From assembly GCA_003151535.1 (NCBI GenBank), contig PLXT01000053.1, positions 23,293-52,737 of the forward strand: 29,445 nucleotides of DNA, given 5' to 3'. Position numbers and translations under genes: made by a program. The stretch comes from Methanobacterium sp. (lineage in GTDB: Archaea > Methanobacteriota > Methanobacteria > Methanobacteriales > Methanobacteriaceae). Below are positions 16,853-25,303 of the stretch, one piece after another. Numbering within the stretch: the stretch's first letter is position 1; each line of letters opens with the position of its first letter. The notes beneath the pieces are model-generated. The model was not told the DNA's origin and made no database searches. It saw only the letters and a list, made by a program, of their open reading frames with translations.

Positions 16853-17893
16853 ATGTTAAAAAATAGTATATATCCTAGGGTTTCAGTTATTATTTTAAAC
16901 TGGAATGGTGGGGCTGACACTCTGGAGTGTCTTGAATCATTATACCAAAACAATTACCCCAACTATGATGTTGTACTGGTTGACAACAATTCCGAGGATG
17001 ATTCTCTAGAGAAAATAAAAGAGTATTGCAGCGGTCAGATAACTGTGGAATCACAATTTTTCCAGTATCAGGCAGAGAACAAACCAATTAAGATAATAGA
17101 ATATTTGGAAAAAGATGGGGATATCAAACCAAATATTTCCAAGAATGATGGAGATGGATCACCCAGTGTCAATAATCTCATAATAATAAAAACTGAAAGA
17201 AACCATGGCTTTGCAGGTGGAAACAATATAGCTATAAAATATGCTAATAATTTTTTAAACCCCGATTACATACTTTTATTGAACAACGACACAGTTCAAG
17301 ATCAGGAATTCCTAATAGAACTAGTAAAAACTGCTGAAAGTGATGAGCACATAGGTTTCGTAGGTGCAAAAACCTATTTTTACAATAAAAATAATACTAT
17401 ACAGGTTGCTGGTGGGGCAAATGTTAGTTTCAAACATATTATTACCTTAGAAATAGGTTTAAATCAGATCGATGACGGTAGCTATGATAAAAACATGGAA
17501 TTGGATTATATTGGCGGTTCATGTGTTCTTTGTAAAAGGGATATGTTAGAGAAGATAGGTTTAATGGACACTAAATATTTTATGTACTGGGAAGACGCAG
17601 ATTGGGGTTTTAGAGGAAACGAATTTGGTTACAAATCTATTTATTCTTATAAATCTAGAATATGGCATAAAGTGGGAGCTTCTAGTAAAAGCTACTTTCA
17701 GGAATATTACTTCAATAGAAACAGGATTTATTTCATGAAAAAAAATAGGAAAGGAATGAAGTTTTACAAATTTTTAGCAAACTTTCTAAGAGTACAATTT
17801 TTACATGAAAGTAAAAATCTTTTAATGAATAAAAGAGATATGAAAGGATTTTATATTTATGTTAAAGCCATTATAGTAGGAATTATTACTTAA
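16853..17893 (+). CDS. GT2 glycosyltransferase, RfbF-like (copy 1 of 3)
   Basis: 346-residue glycosyltransferase with a GT-A fold: VSVIILNWNG at the N-terminus, LVDNNSEDDS, HGFAGGNN, the metal/nucleotide-binding LLLNNDT and the acceptor-side MYWEDADWGFR. This is the pattern of rhamnosyl- and related transferases that extend lipid-linked glycans at the membrane. A variable, charged insertion lies between the second strand and the HGFAGGNN motif (about residues 55-115). A TTG at 16844 is possible, but the ATG at 16853 matches the start of copy 2. DNA identity with the gene at 19275 is high at the 5' end, including the bases just before the start, so the two arose by a fairly recent duplication. 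The C-termini have diverged. Confidence 0.87.
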   Translation: MLKNSIYPRVSVIILNWNGGADTLECLESLYQNNYPNYDVVLVDNNSEDDSLEKIKEYCSGQITVESQFFQYQAENKPIKIIEYLEKDGDIKPNISKNDGDGSPSVNNLIIIKTERNHGFAGGNNIAIKYANNFLNPDYILLLNNDTVQDQEFLIELVKTAESDEHIGFVGAKTYFYNKNNTIQVAGGANVSFKHIITLEIGLNQIDDGSYDKNMELDYIGGSCVLCKRDMLEKIGLMDTKYFMYWEDADWGFRGNEFGYKSIYSYKSRIWHKVGASSKSYFQEYYFNRNRIYFMKKNRKGMKFYKFLANFLRVQFLHESKNLLMNKRDMKGFYIYVKAIIVGIIT

Positions 17894-17998
17894 AATATTT
17901 TGTAGTTTTAAATAATAATACAGTAAAAAAATATATTAAATTTTTATTGTCTATAAAATATTTATAGAGAATAAATAAATCGAAATTGTTATAATTAA

Positions 17999-18010
17999 AA
18001 ATATAAAAAG
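17999..18010 (+). promoter_or_regulatory. probable promoter for GT4 gene at 18049
   Basis: AATATAAAAAGA in an A-rich context forms a TATA box with expected transcription start near 18030, leaving a leader of about 20 bases. No strong ribosome binding site is seen in that leader. Confidence 0.38.
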
Positions 18011-18048
18011 AGTTTTGTAAATTTAGATAAAACTTACGGACGATTACA

Positions 18049-19191
18049 ATGAAGATAAATTTCACACTATATTCTACATACATGACAGGCGGTGTCAGGG
18101 CAATATTTGAAGTGGCAAACGGTCTATCCAAAAGAGGACACAATGTTACCATAACTGCCCTTGAAGGAGATCATACATGGTTTCCTCTTAAAGCAAATGT
18201 AAATTATGTTGAAAAACCCAATTTTATAAAGATTTTAAATCCACTAAAACAAATAAAATCACGTGAATCATTGAGGTACTCCAGTATAAGCCCTGTTTTA
18301 TATCAGATGAAAATGGGATTTGAAGCGGATCTTATAAAACCATTAACAGAAGCTATTCCTGACTGTGATATAAATATTGCTACATGGTTTTTAACTTCAT
18401 TCGCAGTATACAGAAGCGGTAAAGGTAAACAATTCTACTTCTTCATGGATTTTGATGAACTGGCAGAAAAACATGGCCATTATTATCACCAGCTTTTCAA
18501 AGAAAGTCTTTACTTACCATTGAATATTATAACAATCTCTTCATGGCTTAAAGAGTGGATTAAAGAAAACTATAATAAAGATGCACTGGTTGCTGGTGTT
18601 GGAATTGAACACGATGTTTTCTATCCCCGACCAAACATGCGTAATAATATTGAAGGATACAAGGTTATGGGCATTTTCAGGGGATTTGATTATAAAGGAG
18701 ATTCAGATTTAATTAATGCATTTAACATATTGGCAGATAAGATAGATGGGATAAAAGTTATTATAGTATGCAGTAAAGACACCTTTAATGGTTTAAAAGA
18801 AAAAATAGATATTAACCTTGATTATATTTTCTATGAAAGTCCAAATGATGATAAACTAGCAGAACTGTACAGTTCAAGCGATTTATTTGTTTTTGCTTCA
18901 CATATCGAAGGTTATGGTCTTCCACCACTCGAAGCAATGGCATGTGGAACTCCCGTTATTACCACAGACTGCAGAGGAGTTAGAGACTATGTTGTTGATG
19001 GAGAAAATTCCATTTTAGTGCCTCCAAAACAACCATCTGTTATAGCAGAATGCATAATTAAGCTGTATAATAACCCTGATCTCACTGAAAAGATGAAACA
19101 AAAAGGAATTGAAACAGCCAAGAATTTTACATGGGATAGGGTTGTAGATGTTTTTGAAAAAGCTTTCAGTATAACTGAAAATAAAAACTAA
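18049..19191 (+). CDS. GT4 glycosyltransferase
   Basis: 380-residue GT-B glycosyltransferase of family GT4. The N-terminal domain opens with a short strand and the TGGVRAIFEVANGLSKRGH loop that binds the acceptor side. The C-terminal domain has the EX7E motif as E287 and E295 in EGYGLPPLE, followed by AMACGTPVI and a DGENSILVPP loop that contacts the nucleotide. It retains configuration at the sugar anomeric carbon, as the family does; donor and acceptor are unknown. It lies between GT2 copies 1 and 2 and seems to have its own promoter. Confidence 0.9.
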   Translation: MKINFTLYSTYMTGGVRAIFEVANGLSKRGHNVTITALEGDHTWFPLKANVNYVEKPNFIKILNPLKQIKSRESLRYSSISPVLYQMKMGFEADLIKPLTEAIPDCDINIATWFLTSFAVYRSGKGKQFYFFMDFDELAEKHGHYYHQLFKESLYLPLNIITISSWLKEWIKENYNKDALVAGVGIEHDVFYPRPNMRNNIEGYKVMGIFRGFDYKGDSDLINAFNILADKIDGIKVIIVCSKDTFNGLKEKIDINLDYIFYESPNDDKLAELYSSSDLFVFASHIEGYGLPPLEAMACGTPVITTDCRGVRDYVVDGENSILVPPKQPSVIAECIIKLYNNPDLTEKMKQKGIETAKNFTWDRVVDVFEKAFSITENKN

Positions 19192-19274
19192 AAAAAATTA
19201 TTATTATTGGTTTGAATTTAACTTTAATAATTATTTTAAATCTTGAACAAATTTTAAAATAGTAAATTGATAAT

Positions 19275-20318
19275 ATGCTAAAAAATAGTACACATCCCAA
19301 GGTTTCAGTGATTATTTTAAACTGGAATGGATGGAGTGATACATTGGAGTGTCTCGAGTCACTCTACCAGATTAACTATCCTAACTACGATGTTATATTG
19401 GTGGATAACAACTCCACAGATAATTCTATCCCGGAAATAAAAAATTACATTGACAGTCAAAGGGAGATAGAATCCAAATATATGAAATTTAAAAAACAAA
19501 ACAAACCCATAAAAATTGTAGAATTTACAGACGAAGAAGCAAACACTATTACACTCCATGAATACTCCCTTAAAGTGGAAGATGCTTCTGATAAAATTTT
19601 GAACTTAATCAAAAACCATGAAAACTACGGGTTTGCTAAGGGAAATAACATAGGAATAGATTATGCATTAAATATTTTAAATCCCGACTATATACTTTTA
19701 CTCAATAACGATACAGTTGTTGATCCTGATTTCTTGTTGGAACTCGTTTTAACAGGTGAAAGTAGTGATAAAATAGGTTTTGTAGGTGCCAAAACATATT
19801 TCTACAACAATGAAAATTTGTTACAGTCAGCAGGAGGAGGTAAAGTAGATTTTAAACATGGTATTGTAAATGAACCAGCTTCAAATAAATTAGATGATGG
19901 TCATTATGATACTGATGTTGAAATTGACTATGTTGGAGGAGCCTGTTTACTGTGTAAGAGACAGGTTATAGATCTCATAGGTACATTGAATGAAGAATTT
20001 TTCATGTACTGGGAAGATGTGGACTGGTGTTTAAAAGGATTAAAATATGGATTTAAATCAGTTTACTCATATAAATCTAAAATATGGCATAAATATGGTG
20101 CATCAAGCGATAATAATTTCAAGATATACTACCTAAACAGAAACAGGATATATACCATTAAAGAATTTGCACCAAAAAAAGATCAAATCTACTTCCTAAT
20201 TTACTTTCTTCTGTATCGTTTCTGGTTTGAAAATTTCGACTACTTGATAAATCGAAGGGATATTAAAAAAAGTAAATGTCTTATTAAAGGTGTTTATGAT
20301 GGATTGAAAGGACCATAA
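19275..20318 (+). CDS. GT2 glycosyltransferase, RfbF-like (copy 2 of 3)
   Basis: 347-residue paralogue of the genes at 16853 and 23108. It has VSVIILNWNGW, LVDNNSTDNS, YGFAKGNN, LLLNNDTV and MYWEDVDWCLK, so the expected nucleotide- and metal-binding residues and the ED acceptor motif are intact. The insertion between residues 55 and 115 differs in sequence from copy 1. The ATG follows TTGATAAT, the same weak upstream context as copy 1, with no clear Shine-Dalgarno sequence. It probably adds a different but related sugar to the same chain. Confidence 0.87.
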   Translation: MLKNSTHPKVSVIILNWNGWSDTLECLESLYQINYPNYDVILVDNNSTDNSIPEIKNYIDSQREIESKYMKFKKQNKPIKIVEFTDEEANTITLHEYSLKVEDASDKILNLIKNHENYGFAKGNNIGIDYALNILNPDYILLLNNDTVVDPDFLLELVLTGESSDKIGFVGAKTYFYNNENLLQSAGGGKVDFKHGIVNEPASNKLDDGHYDTDVEIDYVGGACLLCKRQVIDLIGTLNEEFFMYWEDVDWCLKGLKYGFKSVYSYKSKIWHKYGASSDNNFKIYYLNRNRIYTIKEFAPKKDQIYFLIYFLLYRFWFENFDYLINRRDIKKSKCLIKGVYDGLKGP

Positions 20319-20479
20319 ATCGCTTTCTATGTTTTTATCACGGGATAAGTACAATATTTAACAAATTATTAATATAAAAAATTGATTCACAATAACAAAG
20401 ATAAAGATATTCATCCATGTATATAGAATAAAGAAATACAATATTTATATGAATAATAAAATTATTGAGGCTTTAAATA

Positions 20480-21691
20480 ATGAGTGAAAGATTAAATATA
20501 GCGGTTTTCCATAATTTACCATCTGGAGGGGCAAAAAGAGCTTTATATGGTTATGTGGATTATTTAACAAAGAATAATCATCAAGTTGATGTTTTTGTAC
20601 CATCATCTGCAAACGAGGAATTTTTACCTCTTAAAGATGTTGTAAGAAATGTGTATACATTTCCCGTCTCCAACACCTTTGGAAATTCAATTTACTCATC
20701 CATAAAATATATTCCACCTCAAGTGAAAAAGATTTCACTCAGAGATCTCGAGAAAACAGAACAAAATATTGCTGAAGTAATTAACAATGGCAATTATGAT
20801 GTTGTTTTCTCTGAACAAGATCAGTACACCATGGCCCCATTTTTACTAAAATACCTAAAAAAACCACATGTATACTACTGCCAGCAGCCCTTAAGAAACG
20901 ATGCAATATCAGAAGTAATATTTCCAAGAAAGAAAAACAATATTATAGGTGCTTTAAGGAGAGTAGGAAGTAAAATAGTGGTAAAAAGAGGGTTAGATAT
21001 AGATAAAAGCAATTCTGAGTATTCGGATTATACATTATCCAATTCATACTTTTCACGAGAAACAATACTCCGTATGTATGGAATTAATTCGCATGTATCA
21101 TATTTAGGAGTGGACATTGAAATGTTTAAACCAATAGATGTTCCTAGAGAAAGTTTTATATTGTCGGTGGGAACATTCACACCTGAAAAAGGTCATGGAT
21201 TCCTTGTTGATTCATTAGCTCTTATAGATCCAGAGTTACGACCTAAACTTATAGTTGTATCAAATTCTAGTTATCCACCATGGAAAGTCTATCTTGAAAA
21301 ACATGCAGCTAAACTAAACGTGGAGATGGAAATTTTAAATTTAATCAATGACAAGGAATTGGCAGTTCTTTACAACCAAGCCGAAATAGTCGTATATTCT
21401 CCATATTTAGAACCATTTGGACTTGTACCACTCGAATCCATGGCGTGTGGAACACCTGTTGTTGCTGTTAAAGAAGGTGGAGTTAGGGAAACAGTTATCC
21501 ATAAAAAAACTGGATTATTAATTGATAGAGACGAAGAAATATTTGCAGAAGCAATCACAAAGATGCTTTCTAATGATTACAAACGATATGATATGGGTAA
21601 AAATGCTGTTAAAAGTATTGAAAATTATTGGACAATTGATCATGCAGGAGATCGATTACTAGAACATTTAAACCATGTTATCTCTAAGTAA
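20480..21691 (+). CDS. GT4 glycosyltransferase
   Basis: 403-residue GT-B enzyme. The N-terminal domain has FHNLPSGGAKRALYGYVDYL, the glycine-rich loop of GT4 proteins. The C-terminal domain starts near LSVGTFTPEKGH and has the EX7E motif at E311 and E319 in EPFGLVPLE, then SMACGTPVVAVKEGGVRE. Its sequence is not close to the GT4 gene at 18049, so it is not part of the GT2 duplication. GAGG lies about ten bases before the ATG. Sugar specificity is unknown. Confidence 0.9.
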   Translation: MSERLNIAVFHNLPSGGAKRALYGYVDYLTKNNHQVDVFVPSSANEEFLPLKDVVRNVYTFPVSNTFGNSIYSSIKYIPPQVKKISLRDLEKTEQNIAEVINNGNYDVVFSEQDQYTMAPFLLKYLKKPHVYYCQQPLRNDAISEVIFPRKKNNIIGALRRVGSKIVVKRGLDIDKSNSEYSDYTLSNSYFSRETILRMYGINSHVSYLGVDIEMFKPIDVPRESFILSVGTFTPEKGHGFLVDSLALIDPELRPKLIVVSNSSYPPWKVYLEKHAAKLNVEMEILNLINDKELAVLYNQAEIVVYSPYLEPFGLVPLESMACGTPVVAVKEGGVRETVIHKKTGLLIDRDEEIFAEAITKMLSNDYKRYDMGKNAVKSIENYWTIDHAGDRLLEHLNHVISK

Positions 21692-21855
21692 TGAGTTAAT
21701 TCAAAAAATATATCCATAATAAAGTAAGAAATTAAATATTACCAATAAATTAATAATAAAATTTATTTTTAATATTTGTTTACAACTAATTTTAACAATT
21801 TAAAAAAAAGATAATAAAAAAAATCTTAAAAGGATTTGTATGGAGGTATGCATAG

Positions 21856-23085
21856 ATGAATTGGAAAAATAAAAACATTTTAATCACCGGGGTAGGGGGA
21901 TTTGCAGGATCATACCTTGCAGAAGAATTATTAAAACAAAATGCTAATGTTTATGGATTAATCAGAAGAAGAGCAGATGGAACCAAGGCAAAAAATCTTA
22001 TCGACCATGGAATAGAAAATAGTGTCAAAACAATAGAAGGTGACATTACAGATATAACATCTCTAGCAACTGCCTTAGAAATATCTGATCCCGATTATGT
22101 ATTCCATTTAGCTGCACAATCTTTTGTACCGAGATCATTTGAAAATTCAACAGAAACCCAAATGATAAACTGTATAGGTACAGGTAATTTATTAGATGCA
22201 GCCCGAATAAGAAATACAAATACAAAAATCATATTTGCAGGTTCAAGTGAAGAATATGGACTTGTAATTTCCTCTAAAAAGCATTATGAACATGCTAAAA
22301 AGGAATATGGAACTATATTCCCCGAACCAGTTGAAATTCCAGAAGTTCCTATAGCTGAAACCAACCCATTAAGACCCATGTCCCCATATGCAGTTTCAAA
22401 AGTATATGGAGATCATCTAATGCAGAATTATTATCATTCTTATGGATTGGATACAGTAGTTTCAAGGGCTTTTAACCATGAAGGGGCTGGAAGAGGATTG
22501 ATGTTTGTAACATCGGTTGTAACCAATCAAATTATGAAATTAAAATTTGGCGAGATTGACAAGATAACTATTGGAAATTTAAATGCATTCAGGGACTGGT
22601 CCCATGTAAAAGATATGGTAAACGGTTACATGACCCTTGCAGATACTGGTAAATCTGGAGAAGTTTATAACCAAGGTTCCATGAGAACAAATTCTGTTTT
22701 AAGTTATATATTATTGGGTTTAAAAGAAGCAGGATGGAATATAAGTAAAATAGAAACATTTAATGGACAAAAAATAATTGATAATCCAACTGAAATGGAT
22801 GATTCACCCATCTTTGGTGTTAAATTTGATAAAACAATTGTTGACACGAAGATCCTAGAGGGTAAACTGGAATATGCACTTGAAGATAAGGGTATTAAAG
22901 TTCATACAGATAAAGGAATCGTTCCAATAGAATTCTCTCCAGACAGATTCAGACCAGCAGAAGTTCCAATATTATTTGCTGATACCGCAAAAATCAAAAG
23001 GATTGGAGCTAAAATAGAGCACAATTTAAACGATATTATAAAAGATCAACTAAACTACTTTCTCAAAAAGGAGAATAGACTATAA
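21856..23085 (+). CDS. GDP-mannose 4,6-dehydratase-like SDR
   Basis: 409-residue extended short-chain dehydrogenase that most resembles GDP-mannose 4,6-dehydratase. Visible features are the dinucleotide-binding GVGGFAG (12-18), HLAAQSFV (84-91), the active-site region SSEEYG (130-135), the Y178-x3-K182 pair in SPYAVSK, and FNHEGAGRGLMFVTS (206-220), the counterpart of the NHExxRRGxxFVT segment of that family. Between SSEEYG and YAVSK it has about 25 extra residues, and the C-terminal 130 residues differ from the usual form. It would make a 4-keto-6-deoxy sugar nucleotide, but no reductase or aminotransferase to finish such a sugar is nearby. A strong GGAGGT lies eight bases before the ATG. 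It is 22 bases from the following GT2 gene. Confidence 0.78.
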   Translation: MNWKNKNILITGVGGFAGSYLAEELLKQNANVYGLIRRRADGTKAKNLIDHGIENSVKTIEGDITDITSLATALEISDPDYVFHLAAQSFVPRSFENSTETQMINCIGTGNLLDAARIRNTNTKIIFAGSSEEYGLVISSKKHYEHAKKEYGTIFPEPVEIPEVPIAETNPLRPMSPYAVSKVYGDHLMQNYYHSYGLDTVVSRAFNHEGAGRGLMFVTSVVTNQIMKLKFGEIDKITIGNLNAFRDWSHVKDMVNGYMTLADTGKSGEVYNQGSMRTNSVLSYILLGLKEAGWNISKIETFNGQKIIDNPTEMDDSPIFGVKFDKTIVDTKILEGKLEYALEDKGIKVHTDKGIVPIEFSPDRFRPAEVPILFADTAKIKRIGAKIEHNLNDIIKDQLNYFLKKENRL

Positions 23086-23107
23086 AAATATTTTTAAAGG
23101 CGTTTAA

Positions 23108-24121
23108 ATGAACAACAACTGCCCAAGAGTTTCAGTGATAATTCTCAATTGGAATGGTTGGGACGATACAATAGAATGTTTAGAATCATTATATCAAATT
23201 GATTATCCAAACTATGATATTGTACTTGTTGATAACGATTCAAGGGATGATTCAATTCAAAGAATCATAGATTACTGTAAAGGAACAATAAAACCAGAAT
23301 CTCAATATTACAGTTATCGATCCGACAACAAACCAATAGAAATATTCGAATACAACGAAGATGAAACCAAAAATGAGTTAAATCCTACAAAATTTAATGG
23401 ATATAATGACCTATCCCCTAATAAGAGATTAATACTCATAAAAAATACTGAAAACTATGGATTTGCAGAGGGTAACAACATAGGCATACGATATTCTATA
23501 AAAACATTAAAACCAGATTATATTTTATTGTTAAACAACGACACAGTTGTTGAACAACACTTTTTAACAGAACTAGTTAAAACAGGAGAAAGTAACGATA
23601 AAATTGCTGCAATAGGTTCAAAGACATATTTTTATAATTTTAATGGTAGAAATGATGTGGTTTGGAGTGTTGGTGGTACCGTTAACCTATCACGATATCC
23701 AGGATATCATGATATAGATTTAAAAGAAAATCATCCTGTAATAAACAATTCTAAAATGGAAGTTGACTGGATATCTGGTGCCGTAATGCTTATTAAAACT
23801 ATGATGCTTCCCAAGAAGCTTCTAAATTCCGATTTCTTCTTTGGATGTGAGGATGTAGACCTGTGTATTGAAATGAAAAAAAAAGGTTTTAATATGGTTA
23901 CTAACTTAGATTCAATTGTTTGGCACAAAGCCGGTGTTTCTAAGAGTAAAGTTAGATTCATGGGTATTTCAAAGGAAATAACAACTAATCTTAATTTTAT
24001 GAAAATGCATGAAAAAAATTATAAACTGCATCTACCCATACACATGTTACAAGTGATCTATAGGTATTCCTCAATGTTAATTAAAAAAATTGCAAGAGAC
24101 ATTAAAAATTCCATAAGTTAA
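23108..24121 (+). CDS. GT2 glycosyltransferase, RfbF-like (copy 3 of 3)
   Basis: 337-residue paralogue of the GT2 genes at 16853 and 19275, more diverged. It keeps VSVIILNWNGW, LVDNDSRDDS, YGFAEGNN and LLLNNDTVV. The acceptor motif is FGCEDVDLCIE instead of MYWEDxDW, and the C-terminal half differs, which suggests another acceptor or donor. AAAGG lies seven bases before the ATG, and the short gap to the dehydratase-like gene indicates one transcript, perhaps with the sugar made by that enzyme as donor. Confidence 0.87.
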   Translation: MNNNCPRVSVIILNWNGWDDTIECLESLYQIDYPNYDIVLVDNDSRDDSIQRIIDYCKGTIKPESQYYSYRSDNKPIEIFEYNEDETKNELNPTKFNGYNDLSPNKRLILIKNTENYGFAEGNNIGIRYSIKTLKPDYILLLNNDTVVEQHFLTELVKTGESNDKIAAIGSKTYFYNFNGRNDVVWSVGGTVNLSRYPGYHDIDLKENHPVINNSKMEVDWISGAVMLIKTMMLPKKLLNSDFFFGCEDVDLCIEMKKKGFNMVTNLDSIVWHKAGVSKSKVRFMGISKEITTNLNFMKMHEKNYKLHLPIHMLQVIYRYSSMLIKKIARDIKNSIS

Positions 24122-24288
24122 CTGTTAACTATCATAATACTCAATCGATCTAAGTGTTTAAACATATCATTGTAGAATGTTTAAAATATTTATCTCAAAA
24201 CTAAATGAAAATAATTAATTCATACTATGCATGATTTAATTGATACGAACTAAAAATTATTTTAATCAATTTATTTGGAAACATATTT

Positions 24289-25254
24289 ATGAAAAGTATT
24301 CTATTTACACACCAGGGACCCCATAAGGTACACGGAGCCTTTGCACGAACAGTGACTAAAAATTGGTACCGATATGGTGATAATCAACCTGAAATAATTA
24401 AAAATCTAATTAAATCCGTTTTTGATAGAAAAAGCTACGATGTTATACTTGTTGAAGGAGGTCTAGGACTACCACATGCAGTCCTTAAAAAGATCAAACA
24501 TCCAGAAACCAAAATTATCCTATTATACGCGGACACACTTCTTTATGACCTTCCTAAAATGAATTTACTCAAGAGAAAAACTGTTGAAAGGCTTTTATCC
24601 TATATAGACGGATTTATTGCTATATCTCCATTAAATAAACGGATAGTATCACAGCACTATCACAACAAACCCATATATCATGTTTATCCTTACGGTTCTA
24701 ACAACAGTTTTGAAATAGACTGTGACCTAGAGAGTCATGACCTGCTATTTATCGGCAATCATGAAATGTGTAAAAGGTTTGATCTGCTGGTGGATGCAGT
24801 TAAAATACTGAATGACCGGGGTTATGAATATAATCTATACCTTGTTGGGTCTTGTGTTTCTAAAATTGATGTTGATTATCCATGGTTACATAAAGAAGGT
24901 TTCCAGGAAGATCTAAATAAATACTTTAAACATTGTTCACTGTATGTACATCCAGCAGACTTTGATTCTTGTCCAGTAACTGTTTTTGAAGCCATGTCAT
25001 CAGGACTTATACCTATTATTACCAATAATGTTGGTGAATCAGATATACTAAATGAATCTGGACTCGAATGTTTAATATTAAAAAATAATGAACCTGAAAT
25101 GATTGCAGAAAAGATACTTCAAATAGGTAATCAAAATAAAAAATGGAAAAATTATGTTTCACTAAAATGTAAAGAGATAAGTTCTAAATACAACAATGAA
25201 ACACAATCAAAATTATTTAAAGATGTATTTTACAAATTATTAGATGAAATATAA
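24289..25254 (+). CDS. GT4-type glycosyltransferase, short
   Basis: 321-residue GT-B protein, shorter than typical GT4 enzymes because the N-terminal domain is reduced. The C-terminal domain is recognisable: LLFIGNHEMCKRFDLLVDA, LYLVGSC, HPADFDSCPVTVFEAMSSG and a NNVGESD loop. The first acidic residue of the EX7E motif is Asp (D226) instead of Glu; E234 is kept. Last gene of the plus-strand block, convergent with the large membrane protein that ends 38 bases away. Specificity is unknown. Confidence 0.82.
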   Translation: MKSILFTHQGPHKVHGAFARTVTKNWYRYGDNQPEIIKNLIKSVFDRKSYDVILVEGGLGLPHAVLKKIKHPETKIILLYADTLLYDLPKMNLLKRKTVERLLSYIDGFIAISPLNKRIVSQHYHNKPIYHVYPYGSNNSFEIDCDLESHDLLFIGNHEMCKRFDLLVDAVKILNDRGYEYNLYLVGSCVSKIDVDYPWLHKEGFQEDLNKYFKHCSLYVHPADFDSCPVTVFEAMSSGLIPIITNNVGESDILNESGLECLILKNNEPEMIAEKILQIGNQNKKWKNYVSLKCKEISSKYNNETQSKLFKDVFYKLLDEI

Positions 25255-25260
25255 AATAAA

Positions 25261-25303
25261 TATACAGTCAAAAATTTTAATAACTAAATATTTTAACTGT
25301 ATA
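25261..25303. terminator. inverted repeat between convergent genes
   Basis: Two 13-base arms (25261-25273 and 25291-25303) pair at 12 of 13 positions around a 17-base loop. They lie after the GT4 stop and overlap the last codons and stop of the minus-strand membrane protein. The position suggests a shared transcription end. The pairing is AT-rich, so the hairpin would be weak. Confidence 0.35.
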
